Part shown: positions 56,715 through 64,000 of the stretch, piece by piece
Position numbering within the stretch: the first letter of the stretch is position 1
Layout of the letters: each line of letters starts with the position of its first letter
Source of the DNA: Xanthomonas sp. XNM01
Lineage (GTDB): Bacteria > Pseudomonadota > Gammaproteobacteria > Xanthomonadales > Xanthomonadaceae
Direction: 5' to 3'
DNA length: 64,000 nt
NCBI RefSeq assembly: GCF_014851915.1
Contig: NZ_JACVAP010000002.1
Span: 124,001 to 188,000, forward strand
Made by a program: the position numbers and the translations under genes
Notes under the pieces: model-generated
Database searches by the model: none
The model's input: the letters and a program-made list of their open reading frames with translations, nothing else
Told to the model about the DNA's origin: nothing

Positions 56715-59700
56715 GCCGGTGCCTGCGTGGCGCGCTCGAACGCGCGCACCCTGATCAGGTGGCGCACCATGCGCAGCGCGTCGCTGTGCGGCAGGGCCAC
56801 GCCGTAACCCTCGTGCAACTGCTCGACCTCGGCCGGACGGCCGCTGCCGAGCGCGCCGAGCTGGGCGATCAGCAGCGCCTGCTCCTGCAGATCGCCGGGC
56901 AGCGCTTCGGGCAACTGCAGTACGCGTTCGCCATGGCGCCGCATCGCTGACGCATCGCGGTGGGCCGCGGCGGCGTACAGCGCCAGCACCTCGCGCACCG
57001 GTGCCGGCTGCAGTTCCACATCGATCCATGCCGGATCGATCCACACGCCCTCGAGATCGGACGCCGGCAGGTGGCCGATCGTGGCCGCCGCCACGGCGGA
57101 GGCCGCAGCCAGCCAGGTCGCCGGATCGTCGACCGCGCCGGCGGAGGTGCCCAGCAGCGCCTGCAGTTGCGCGTCGGGCAGCGGCGCATCGCGTTCGCGG
57201 CGCGACAGTTCGCTGCGGTGGTGGCCCGCGCGCAGCGCGTCGGCCAGGCGCAGTGCGCGCGCGCGCATCAGGGTCAGGCCATGGCCCTGCATCGACGGAA
57301 TCGCCGTGCTGGCCGGAGGTGGGCTGCGGCCTTCGAGGATGTCCAGCACCGGCAGGCCGTTGTCGGCCAGCCGCTGCAGGGTGTCCGCGCGGTCGCCGCG
57401 GAAGCGGGTCAACGGTGCGCGCAGGGCGACGCTGGGATGGAAGTCGGTATGCGGCTGCGCCTGCAGTGCCTGCACGTAGGTGGCCAGCAGTTCGCGGCCG
57501 CCGAGCCGGCGTAGTGCGAGTGCGGCGTCGCTGTCCAGGCCGGTGCGTGCGGTTTCCCGCGCCAGCGCCGGCGTGACCTGCAGGCGTGCGATGTCGGCGG
57601 CCGGGCAGATGCTGCGGCAGGCGACGACGACGAGGTCGTTGTCCTGGACCAGGTATAGCGCGGCATCCGGGAACTCGAGCAGCAGGCCGGCGGCGATCCG
57701 GGCCAGCAGCGCATCGTCGATCTCGTAGGTCTGCAGCCACTGCACCAGGATGCCGTCGTCGGCCAGATGGTCATGCAGGAAGCGGTAGAACTGCTGGGTG
57801 AACAGGCCGGCGACGCCGCTGACCCAGGGATTGGACGGCTCGGAGACGATCACGTCGTAGCGGCGCTGGCCACTGGCGAAGAAGCGGCGTGCGTCGTCGA
57901 AATGCACCTGCGAGCGCGGATCGTCGAGCGCGCGGCCGATCCTCGGCGCGAAGAAGCGCGCCGCCGCGTGCACGGCCGGTTCGATCTCCACCGTCTCCAC
58001 CCGCTGCACGCGGTCGCTGCCGAGCAGGGTGTGGGTGGACAGGCCCAGGCCCCAGCCGATCACGCCGACCTGGGCCGGTTGCGGATGCAGGGCCAGCGGC
58101 AGCGCGCCGAGGCCGACCATCGTCAGTTCGTCGCCGCCCGGTGGCGCGTCCAGCCGCTCGGCCATCGCGCCATCGGACTTGCCGTTGGTCAGCAGCGAGC
58201 GGGTGCCGTGCGTGGGCGAGCGGACCACGCCGATGGTCGCGGTCTTGCCGTCGTGCAGGAACGGCACCTCCAGCGCCGGGTCGAGCGAGGCGAAGCCGGT
58301 GCGGAACGCGCCGGACAGCTGCGCCTGCGGATCGGTCCGGCCCCAGACCAGCACCACCGCAAGGCTGGCCGCCACGGTGGCGCCGAGCGCGGCGATGCGC
58401 CGCCCGTGCAGCTCGCCGCGTGCATGCACCAGCAACCAGAAGCCCAGTACGATGTCGCCGAGCGCGGCCAGGCCCAGGCCCAGACGCACGCCGAGCAACG
58501 GGATCAACAGGTGGGTCATCGCCAGCACGCCGACGATCGCGCCGACCGTGTTGGCCGCATACAGGCGGCCGATGCCGGACTCGCCCGCGCCGTTGCGCAG
58601 CAGGGCCAGAGTGAACAGCGGCAGTGTTGTGCCGGCGAAGAAAGCCGCCGGGAACATCACCAGCAGCGCGATCGCGGCGCTGCCCGACAGGTAGATCCGG
58701 TAGCCGCCATCGGTGCGCGCCAGCGACTGCACCAGCGCGGCGGTCCAGTCGAAGCTGTGCGCGAAGGCGACCAGCGACAGCAGTGCGGCGATGCCCATCG
58801 CGATCTGCGCATGCGCGGCGCTGCGCAGCGGATCGTCCAGACGCGCCGCGCGCGGGTGCACCCACACGCCACCGCAGGCCAGGCCGAGCAGGAACGCGGC
58901 CAGCATCAGTTCGAAGCTGTGCAGGGTGGTGCCGAGCGCCTGGTTCAGCAGCCGGATCCAGCCGATCTCGTAGACGAACGAGCAGGCGCCGGACAGCAGC
59001 GACACCCACAGCACGCTGCGCGCCAGGCGCGGCATCGGCCGACGGTCCGGCGTGGCCGGCGATGCGCTGATGACTTCAGCTGCCGGGCGAGGCGCGGCAT
59101 CCGCGCGCTCGATCCGCCATGACAGTACCCAGCTCGCCGCGGCCACCAGCAGGTTGGCCACGCCGGCCACCGCCATCGCCCCGGGCATGCCGAGCCACGG
59201 CAGCAGCAGGAAGGTCGCGCCGAGCGCGCCGAGCGCGGCGCCCAGGCTGTTGGCGAAGTACAGGCCGCCGAGCACGCGCGCGTCCTGGTCCGGCGCCGCG
59301 CGCAGGTAGCCCGCGCTGAGCAGCGGGAAGGTCGCGCCGAGCAGGATGCATGGCGGCAGCAGCATCACGCTGGCCGAGATCCACGGATACAGCTGGCCGG
59401 CGATGCCGCTGCCCAGCCACGGCAGCACGACGCTGCTGGACAGCTCGCCGTAGCCGACGAACAGCGCATGGAAGCCCAGCCCGAGCACGCCGATCACCGC
59501 CTCGGCGATCGCGTAGGCGCGCAGCAGCCGCGTCCAGCGCCCGGTCCAGCGTGCGGCCAGCCAGGCGCCCAGCGCCATGCCGCCCATGAAGATCACCAGC
59601 ACCAGGCTCTGCGCGTAGGCGGCATGGCCGATCACCAGGCCCAGGTAGTGCGACCACAGCGACTGGTAGACCAGGCCGGCGAAGCCGGACAGCACGAACA

Positions 59701-59746
59701 GGCCGAGCAGGATAGGGCCGAGCGGGAGTCGGGACGCCGGCGTCAT
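56690..59746 (-). CDS. Fused MFS transporter/spermidine synthase-like membrane protein
   Basis: A 1018-residue protein in three parts. The N-terminal 475 residues are about 12-14 hydrophobic helices of the fused MFS/SpeE type (FVLSGFAGLVYQSLWSHYLG). A spermidine-synthase-like Rossmann domain follows (about 495-745) with GVIGWGLGLSTHTLL, ETVEIEPAVHAAARFF, HFDDARRFFASGQRRYD and SEPSNPWVSGVAGLFT. The last 270 residues are a helical extension. The aminopropyl chemistry is unproven for this class. No polyamine genes adjoin it. Confidence 0.9.
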   Translation of the reverse strand: MTPASRLPLGPILLGLFVLSGFAGLVYQSLWSHYLGLVIGHAAYAQSLVLVIFMGGMALGAWLAARWTGRWTRLLRAYAIAEAVIGVLGLGFHALFVGYGELSSSVVLPWLGSGIAGQLYPWISASVMLLPPCILLGATFPLLSAGYLRAAPDQDARVLGGLYFANSLGAALGALGATFLLLPWLGMPGAMAVAGVANLLVAAASWVLSWRIERADAAPRPAAEVISASPATPDRRPMPRLARSVLWVSLLSGACSFVYEIGWIRLLNQALGTTLHSFELMLAAFLLGLACGGVWVHPRAARLDDPLRSAAHAQIAMGIAALLSLVAFAHSFDWTAALVQSLARTDGGYRIYLSGSAAIALLVMFPAAFFAGTTLPLFTLALLRNGAGESGIGRLYAANTVGAIVGVLAMTHLLIPLLGVRLGLGLAALGDIVLGFWLLVHARGELHGRRIAALGATVAASLAVVLVWGRTDPQAQLSGAFRTGFASLDPALEVPFLHDGKTATIGVVRSPTHGTRSLLTNGKSDGAMAERLDAPPGGDELTMVGLGALPLALHPQPAQVGVIGWGLGLSTHTLLGSDRVQRVETVEIEPAVHAAARFFAPRIGRALDDPRSQVHFDDARRFFASGQRRYDVIVSEPSNPWVSGVAGLFTQQFYRFLHDHLADDGILVQWLQTYEIDDALLARIAAGLLLEFPDAALYLVQDNDLVVVACRSICPAADIARLQVTPALARETARTGLDSDAALALRRLGGRELLATYVQALQAQPHTDFHPSVALRAPLTRFRGDRADTLQRLADNGLPVLDILEGRSPPPASTAIPSMQGHGLTLMRARALRLADALRAGHHRSELSRRERDAPLPDAQLQALLGTSAGAVDDPATWLAAASAVAAATIGHLPASDLEGVWIDPAWIDVELQPAPVREVLALYAAAAHRDASAMRRHGERVLQLPEALPGDLQEQALLIAQLGALGSGRPAEVEQLHEGYGVALPHSDALRMVRHLIRVRAFERATQAPAQDAAAPR

Positions 59747-59853
59747 GCGGCGGACGGCGCGGCGACGGGCACGTGCGCTGCGGTGGCGTTGAAGCGGCTG
59801 GGCGTCATGGCATTCCGATGGATCGACGGGCCGGACGTGGCGGGCAGCGTCGC

Positions 59854-60426
59854 TCAGGCGACGATGCGGACCTGCGGCCAGCGCGCAAGGTAACCTTTTT
59901 CGGCGATGCGCTGCCGGTAGGTCGCGACGCTGACGCGGCGTGGATTGCGCCGCACGACCATGCCGAACAGGTCGTCCAGCCCATGCGGTGCGATCACGCG
60001 CAGCGTGTCGTCATGCTGCAGCTGCAATGCCACGCAGGTGGCGTATTCGGGCCAGCAGGCCACCGCATCTGCGATCGAACGCAGCGGTTCCACCGGGTGC
60101 CCGAAGTGCGCCTCGAACCAAAGATGCACCGCGGCCTGGTTGGTCACCTCCCAGGGCGTTGCGGGGTCCAGCGCCTGCAGGCGCCGCACTGCCTCGGCAT
60201 CGCGCTGCGGGGACAGGTCGCCGGCATCGAACCAGGCGACGTCGATATCGGACGCGGTGCGTGGCGTGGTGAGTCGATGCAGGTGGTCCCAGACCAGGTT
60301 GCGGACTGCACCGGCACCGATCACCGCCTCCGGCAGCCCGAGCGATCGCACCTGCCGCAGCCGCGCCATGAACGCGGCGTCGCCGCGGGCGATCTCAGCC
60401 AGCCGTGCGTGCGCGTCGCTGGACAT
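59854..60426 (-). CDS. Nucleotidyltransferase-fold protein (COG3575-like)
   Basis: A 190-residue protein. GAGAVRNLVWDHLH at about residue 37 and the acidic pair in ASDIDVAWFDAGD at about residue 58 give the nucleotidyltransferase active site; HLWFEAHFGHPVEPL follows. This matches the small DUF925-type nucleotidyltransferases of unknown substrate. It is 18 bases downstream of the heptosyltransferase-like gene on the same strand, so probably co-transcribed. Confidence 0.85.
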   Translation of the reverse strand: MSSDAHARLAEIARGDAAFMARLRQVRSLGLPEAVIGAGAVRNLVWDHLHRLTTPRTASDIDVAWFDAGDLSPQRDAEAVRRLQALDPATPWEVTNQAAVHLWFEAHFGHPVEPLRSIADAVACWPEYATCVALQLQHDDTLRVIAPHGLDDLFGMVVRRNPRRVSVATYRQRIAEKGYLARWPQVRIVA

Positions 60427-60444
60427 GGCCGGCCGATACCGTGG

Positions 60445-61488
60445 TCATCGGGCGTGATCGCCGCGGTAACGCTCGAAGGCCGCGACCGCGTCGTCCACGG
60501 TGACCAGGTCCATCACCCCGTCGAACTCGATCTTGGTCCCCCATTTCAGCGCGTCGGCCGGCTTGTGCAGGTACCTGCGCGCGGCATCGTCGTAGCGGTC
60601 CACACAGTAGCGGCGGTCTGAGTACGGGCCGCTGCGGACCGGGTTGCTGGCCGCGTGCAGACCCAGCACCTTCGTGCCCATCGCGTTGGCGATGTGCATC
60701 GGTCCCGAATCGGGCGTGACCAGCAGGTCGGCGCGGGCCAGCAGGGCCGGCAGCTGCTTCAGCGTGTCCTTGCCGACCAGGTCCAGCACCGGTGCGCGCA
60801 TCGCGGCGGTGATCGCGTCGGCGGTCTGCCGCTCCAGCTCGCTGCGGCCACCGCAGAGCACCACGCGCCAGCCCCGGGCGGCGGCGTGGTCGGCCAGGGC
60901 GGCGTAGCGGTCGGCATGCCAGTTGCGGAGCACATGGCTGGAGCAGGGCGAGATCATCAGCACCGGCGTGCCGTCATCGGGCCATTGCGCGGCCGCCCAG
61001 TGGAACGCGTCGGCCGGCACCGGCATGTCCCAGACCACCTCGTCCTGGCGCAGCCCGAGCGGCTCGCAGAAGCTGCCGATCGCGTCCAGCACGTGGATGC
61101 CGGGCCGGTCGGGGATGCGTTCGTTGATGAACAGCCCGTGCAGGTCCTTCGAGCGGCTGCGGTCGTAGCCGACCCGCCGCCGGGCCGGGATGAACGCCGA
61201 CAGCAGGTTGGCGCGCGCGGCGACCTGCATCTGCAGCAGCGCGTCGAAGCGCCCGTGCGGGGCCAGCTCGCGGCGCAGGGCGCGCATGCCGGCCACGCCG
61301 GTGCGCTTGTCGTAGACGTGGAAGACCACGCCGTCCAGCCCGTCCAGCAGGCGGTGGCCGGCCTTGTCGATCACCCAGTGCAGCGGCGGCGCGTCCGGCC
61401 AGGCCCGCTGCAGGGTCCGGACCAGGGGCAGGACATGGGTGACATCGCCCAGGGCGGACAGGCGCAGGAGACAGAGTGAGGGATGCAT
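60445..61488 (-). CDS. Glycosyltransferase family 9 (heptosyltransferase-like)
   Basis: A 347-residue GT9 protein, probably adding a heptose or related sugar to the LPS inner core. N-terminal [20 protein letters not shown] is the ADP-heptose:LPS heptosyltransferase opening. [20 protein letters not shown] and the donor-site [20 protein letters not shown] are present. No signal peptide: cytoplasmic face of the inner membrane. Divergent from kdkA with 28 bases between starts, a shared control region for two LPS-core genes. WaaC versus other GT9 cannot be settled. Confidence 0.9.
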   Translation of the reverse strand: MHPSLCLLRLSALGDVTHVLPLVRTLQRAWPDAPPLHWVIDKAGHRLLDGLDGVVFHVYDKRTGVAGMRALRRELAPHGRFDALLQMQVAARANLLSAFIPARRRVGYDRSRSKDLHGLFINERIPDRPGIHVLDAIGSFCEPLGLRQDEVVWDMPVPADAFHWAAAQWPDDGTPVLMISPCSSHVLRNWHADRYAALADHAAARGWRVVLCGGRSELERQTADAITAAMRAPVLDLVGKDTLKQLPALLARADLLVTPDSGPMHIANAMGTKVLGLHAASNPVRSGPYSDRRYCVDRYDDAARRYLHKPADALKWGTKIEFDGVMDLVTVDDAVAAFERYRGDHAR

Positions 61489-61516
61489 CAGGCGGCTACT
61501 TGTTAGACTCGTGCGG

Positions 61517-62266
61517 ATGGTCGCATTCGACGCCACCGAAGCCATGACGCCGTACCGCACCGAAGGCGGGTACGGCGGCATTCTGTTCGACCGCGATCGG
61601 GTGCGGCAAGCCGGGCCCGATCTGTTCTCGCCCGGAGCCTGGGGCGACCGGGCGCGCCCGGTCGATTCCGGCGGCCGCGGCAGCGCCTGGTTCATCGATG
61701 CGCCGTTCGGTGCCTGCGTGCTGCGCCAGTACCTGCGCGGCGGCCTGGTGGCCAGGCTCAGTCGCGACCGTTATATCTGGCGCGGCGCCGACCGCACCCG
61801 CAGCTTCGCCGAGTTCAGGCTGATGCGGCTGCTGATCAGCCGCGGCCTGCCGGTGCCGCAGCCGATCGCCGCGTCCTACGTGCGCGAAGGCTTCCGCTAT
61901 CGCGCGGCGATCCTGCTGGAGCGGATCCAGGACGTGCGCTCGCTGGCCGACCGTGCGCTGGTGGCCGGCAGCGGCGCGCCGTGGGAGGAAGCCGGCCGTC
62001 TGATCGCCCGGTTCCACCGAGAGGGTCTGCAGCACGCCGACCTGAACGCGCATAACCTGCTGTTCGACGGCAACGGCCGCGGCTGGATGATCGATTTCGA
62101 CCGTGGCCGCATGCGGATCCCGGCCACCGGCTGGCGCGAGGCCAACCTGCGCCGGCTCAAGCGCTCGCTGCTCAAGCTGCGTGGCGAGCGCAGCCACGAC
62201 GAGGTCGAGAAGGACTTCGCGCGCCTGCGCCGGGCCTACGACCTGTTCTGGAAGCGGGGCTGCTGA
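61517..62266 (+). CDS. kdkA: 3-deoxy-D-manno-octulosonic acid (Kdo) kinase
   Basis: A 249-residue protein-kinase-like enzyme that phosphorylates Kdo of the LPS inner core, typical of single-Kdo LPS makers including xanthomonads. [20 protein letters not shown], the catalytic loop [15 protein letters not shown] (HxDLxxxN) at about residue 175 and the DFD metal site MIDFDRGRM at about residue 195 are present. It shares a stop/start base with the MBL hydrolase gene (TGATG). Confidence 0.93.
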   Translation: MVAFDATEAMTPYRTEGGYGGILFDRDRVRQAGPDLFSPGAWGDRARPVDSGGRGSAWFIDAPFGACVLRQYLRGGLVARLSRDRYIWRGADRTRSFAEFRLMRLLISRGLPVPQPIAASYVREGFRYRAAILLERIQDVRSLADRALVAGSGAPWEEAGRLIARFHREGLQHADLNAHNLLFDGNGRGWMIDFDRGRMRIPATGWREANLRRLKRSLLKLRGERSHDEVEKDFARLRRAYDLFWKRGC

Positions 62267-63024
62267 TGAGCGCCTGGTCGCTGCGCCTGCACGGGGTCGG
62301 CAACGCGTCGGCGGTCGCGCTGGGCTCGCCGATGGCCAGCATCGAGCGCGACGGCGCGCCGTGGCTGACCATCGACTGCGGAGCGGAAGGATTGACCGCG
62401 TTCGAGGCACAGTACCGGCGCCAGCCCGAGGCGCTGTTCGTCACCCATGTGCATCTGGACCACGTCGCCGGTTTCGAGCGGCTGTTCGTGTCCAGCTATT
62501 TCGATCCGGCCAGGCGCGGGCGGATCCGCCTGTACGTGCCGGCGCCGGTGGTACCGCTGCTGCACCGGCGCGTGGCCGACTATCCCAACGTGCTGGCCGA
62601 AGGTGGCGCCAATTTCTGGGACGCGTTCCAGCTGGTGCCGGTGGGCGAGGCGTTCTGGCACGACGGCGTACGCCTGGAGGTGTTTCCGGTGCGCCACCAC
62701 TGGCCCGAAACCGCGTTCGGCCTGCGCCTGCACGGCAGCCTGGTCTGGAGCGGCGATACCCGGCCGGTGCCGGAGATGCTGGCGCGCTTCGCCGATGCGG
62801 GCGAGCTCATCGCCCACGATTGCGGCCTGCACGGCAATCCCTCGCATACCGGCCTGGATGATCTGGAGCGCGAATATCCGGCCGAACTGCGTGCGCGCAT
62901 GGTGCTGTACCACTACGCCAGCCATGCCGATGGCGATGCGATGCGCGCGCGCGGGTATCGCGTGGGGCGACCCGACGAGGTGCTGGCGCTGGCCGCGCCC
63001 GATGCGCAGGCGATGGCCGGATGA
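62266..63024 (+). CDS. MBL-fold metal-dependent hydrolase
   Basis: A 252-residue metallo-beta-lactamase-fold protein. The metal site is VTHVHLDHVAG (HxHxDH) at about residue 60, with further ligands in FPVRHHWPE, WSGDTRPVPEM and HDCGLHGN, ending in LYHYASHADG. It resembles ribonuclease Z-like hydrolases; substrate unknown. Coupled to kdkA upstream and to moaA downstream (ATGA), so the three are one transcript. Confidence 0.88.
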   Translation: MSAWSLRLHGVGNASAVALGSPMASIERDGAPWLTIDCGAEGLTAFEAQYRRQPEALFVTHVHLDHVAGFERLFVSSYFDPARRGRIRLYVPAPVVPLLHRRVADYPNVLAEGGANFWDAFQLVPVGEAFWHDGVRLEVFPVRHHWPETAFGLRLHGSLVWSGDTRPVPEMLARFADAGELIAHDCGLHGNPSHTGLDDLEREYPAELRARMVLYHYASHADGDAMRARGYRVGRPDEVLALAAPDAQAMAG

Positions 63025-64000
63025 GCGCGGTACTGCAACTGCCGGCGCTGCCGCAGGACCGCCTCGGGCGGCCGCTGCACGACCTGCGGCTGTCGGTGAT
63101 CGACGCCTGCAATTTCCGCTGCGACTACTGCATGCCGGCCGACCGGATCCCGGACGACCATGGCCTGGATGCGGCCGGCCGGCTGTCGTTCGACGAGATC
63201 GAGACCCTGGTGCGCGGCTTCGTCGCGGTCGGCGTGCGCAAGCTGCGCCTGACCGGCGGCGAGCCGCTGCTGCGCAAGCGCCTGCCCGAGCTGGTCGCGC
63301 GGCTGTCGCGGATCCCGCAGATCGAGGACCTGGCGATGACCACCAACGCCGTGCTGCTGCCCGCGCATGCGCAGGCGCTGCATGAGGCCGGTCTGCGCCG
63401 GATCACGGTCAGCCTGGATGCGCTGGATCCGCAGGTGTTCCATGCGATGTCGGGCGGGCGCGGCCGGATCGAACAGGCGCTGGCCGGCATCGCCGCGGCC
63501 GAGGCTGCCGGTTTCCGCGACCTGAAGATCAACTGCGTGGTCCAGCGCGGCGTCAACGACGACCAGGTGCTGCCGCTGGTCGACCACTTCCGCGGCAGCG
63601 GCCACGTGCTGCGCTTCATCGAGTACATGGACGTGGGCACCTGCAACGGCTGGCAGGCCGACCAGGTGGTGACCTCGGCCCAGCTGCGCGACCGCATCCA
63701 TGCGCGCTGGCCGCTGCATGCGCTGCAGGCCCAGTACCGCGGCGAGGTGGCCGACCGGCATGCCTTCGACGACGGCTCCGGTGAGATCGGCTTCGTCAGT
63801 TCGGTCAGTTCCCCGTTCTGCGGCGACTGCCATCGCGCCCGCGTGTCGTCCGACGGGCGCCTCTACACCTGCCTGTTCGCCGGCGAAGGGCATGATCTGC
63901 GTCCGGCGCTGGTCGACGGCAGCCAGGCGCTGGCCCATCACGTCGCCGGCCTGTGGCAGCGCCGCGGCGACCGTTACAGCGAACTGCGCGGCGATCCGCG
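63021..64000 (+). CDS. moaA: GTP 3',8-cyclase MoaA; C-terminus may be cut by window edge
   Basis: A radical SAM enzyme, first step of molybdenum cofactor synthesis. The cluster site is DACNFRCDYCMP (CxxxCxxC) at about residue 30; GGEPLLRK follows at about residue 75. The second, GTP-binding 4Fe-4S site has SPFCGDCHRARVSSDGRLYT and C at about residue 288. 326 codons are in view and no stop is reached, so only the terminal residues (including any GG end) are missing. Co-transcribed with kdkA and the MBL gene. Confidence 0.95.
   Translation, partial: MSAVLQLPALPQDRLGRPLHDLRLSVIDACNFRCDYCMPADRIPDDHGLDAAGRLSFDEIETLVRGFVAVGVRKLRLTGGEPLLRKRLPELVARLSRIPQIEDLAMTTNAVLLPAHAQALHEAGLRRITVSLDALDPQVFHAMSGGRGRIEQALAGIAAAEAAGFRDLKINCVVQRGVNDDQVLPLVDHFRGSGHVLRFIEYMDVGTCNGWQADQVVTSAQLRDRIHARWPLHALQAQYRGEVADRHAFDDGSGEIGFVSSVSSPFCGDCHRARVSSDGRLYTCLFAGEGHDLRPALVDGSQALAHHVAGLWQRRGDRYSELRGDP

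Overview
The window is high-GC gammaproteobacterial chromosome, best matched to the Lysobacteraceae (Xanthomonadaceae; Lysobacter/Luteimonas/Xanthomonas relatives). The reasons are a Kdo-kinase-type LPS gene, the order tig-clpP-clpX-lon-hupB-ppiD, the order gloB-methyltransferase-rnhA-dnaQ, a phoB-phoR-ppk1-ppx series, and convergent intergenic repeats with AAGCC/AAAGCC-type simple repeats. Species is inferred from recognised families only; no search was run. Both end genes are cut: gcvP at the left, moaA at the right.

Layout. 1-2.8 kb: gcvP (minus) behind a tandem glycine riboswitch. 2.9-5.9 kb: membrane protein, Bcr/CflA exporter and two small proteins. 6-10.5 kb: M2 dipeptidase lipoprotein, then a PAP2-eptA envelope pair. 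11.2-14.3 kb: GNAT-minC-minD-minE-metalloprotein-like series. 14.4-16.8 kb: a DesK/LiaS-like histidine kinase and LuxR-type regulator, whose 3' end is tandemly repeated. 17-19 kb: SRPBCC/effector-binding protein and a DUF423-like protein. 19.8-25.2 kb: a tightly packed ten-gene minus-strand series starting with an SPFH protein and driven from a promoter that carries a perfect GATATC-type palindrome. 25.4-27.6 kb: purT, then a large inverted repeat with simple-sequence arms. 27.6-35.5 kb: vWA lipoprotein, then phoB-phoR-ppk1-ppx with a Pho box. 36-40.8 kb: BepA-like protease, glutaredoxin, AhpD-like protein, isocitrate dehydrogenase, Bax-inhibitor-1 protein. 41-48.9 kb: five minus-strand tRNAs, tig-clpP-clpX-lon-hupB (lon with a sigma-32-like promoter), tRNA-Val and tRNA-Asp. 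49-56 kb: ppiD, mltD-gloB, yafS-like, rnhA, dnaQ, a PP2C phosphatase, tRNA-Ser. 56.3-64 kb: DUF6165 protein, fused MFS/spermidine synthase, nucleotidyltransferase, heptosyltransferase-like protein, Kdo kinase, MBL hydrolase, moaA.

Most of the window is housekeeping: proteostasis, division-site placement, phosphate/polyphosphate control, replication fidelity and LPS core. The unusual parts are (1) the SPFH-RHH-hydrolase-CPBP protease-PH-like-DD-carboxypeptidase operon, which looks like a regulated membrane/envelope module; (2) two separate genes whose last codons are repeated just downstream, with nearly all differences synonymous; and (3) the composite inverted repeat after purT.
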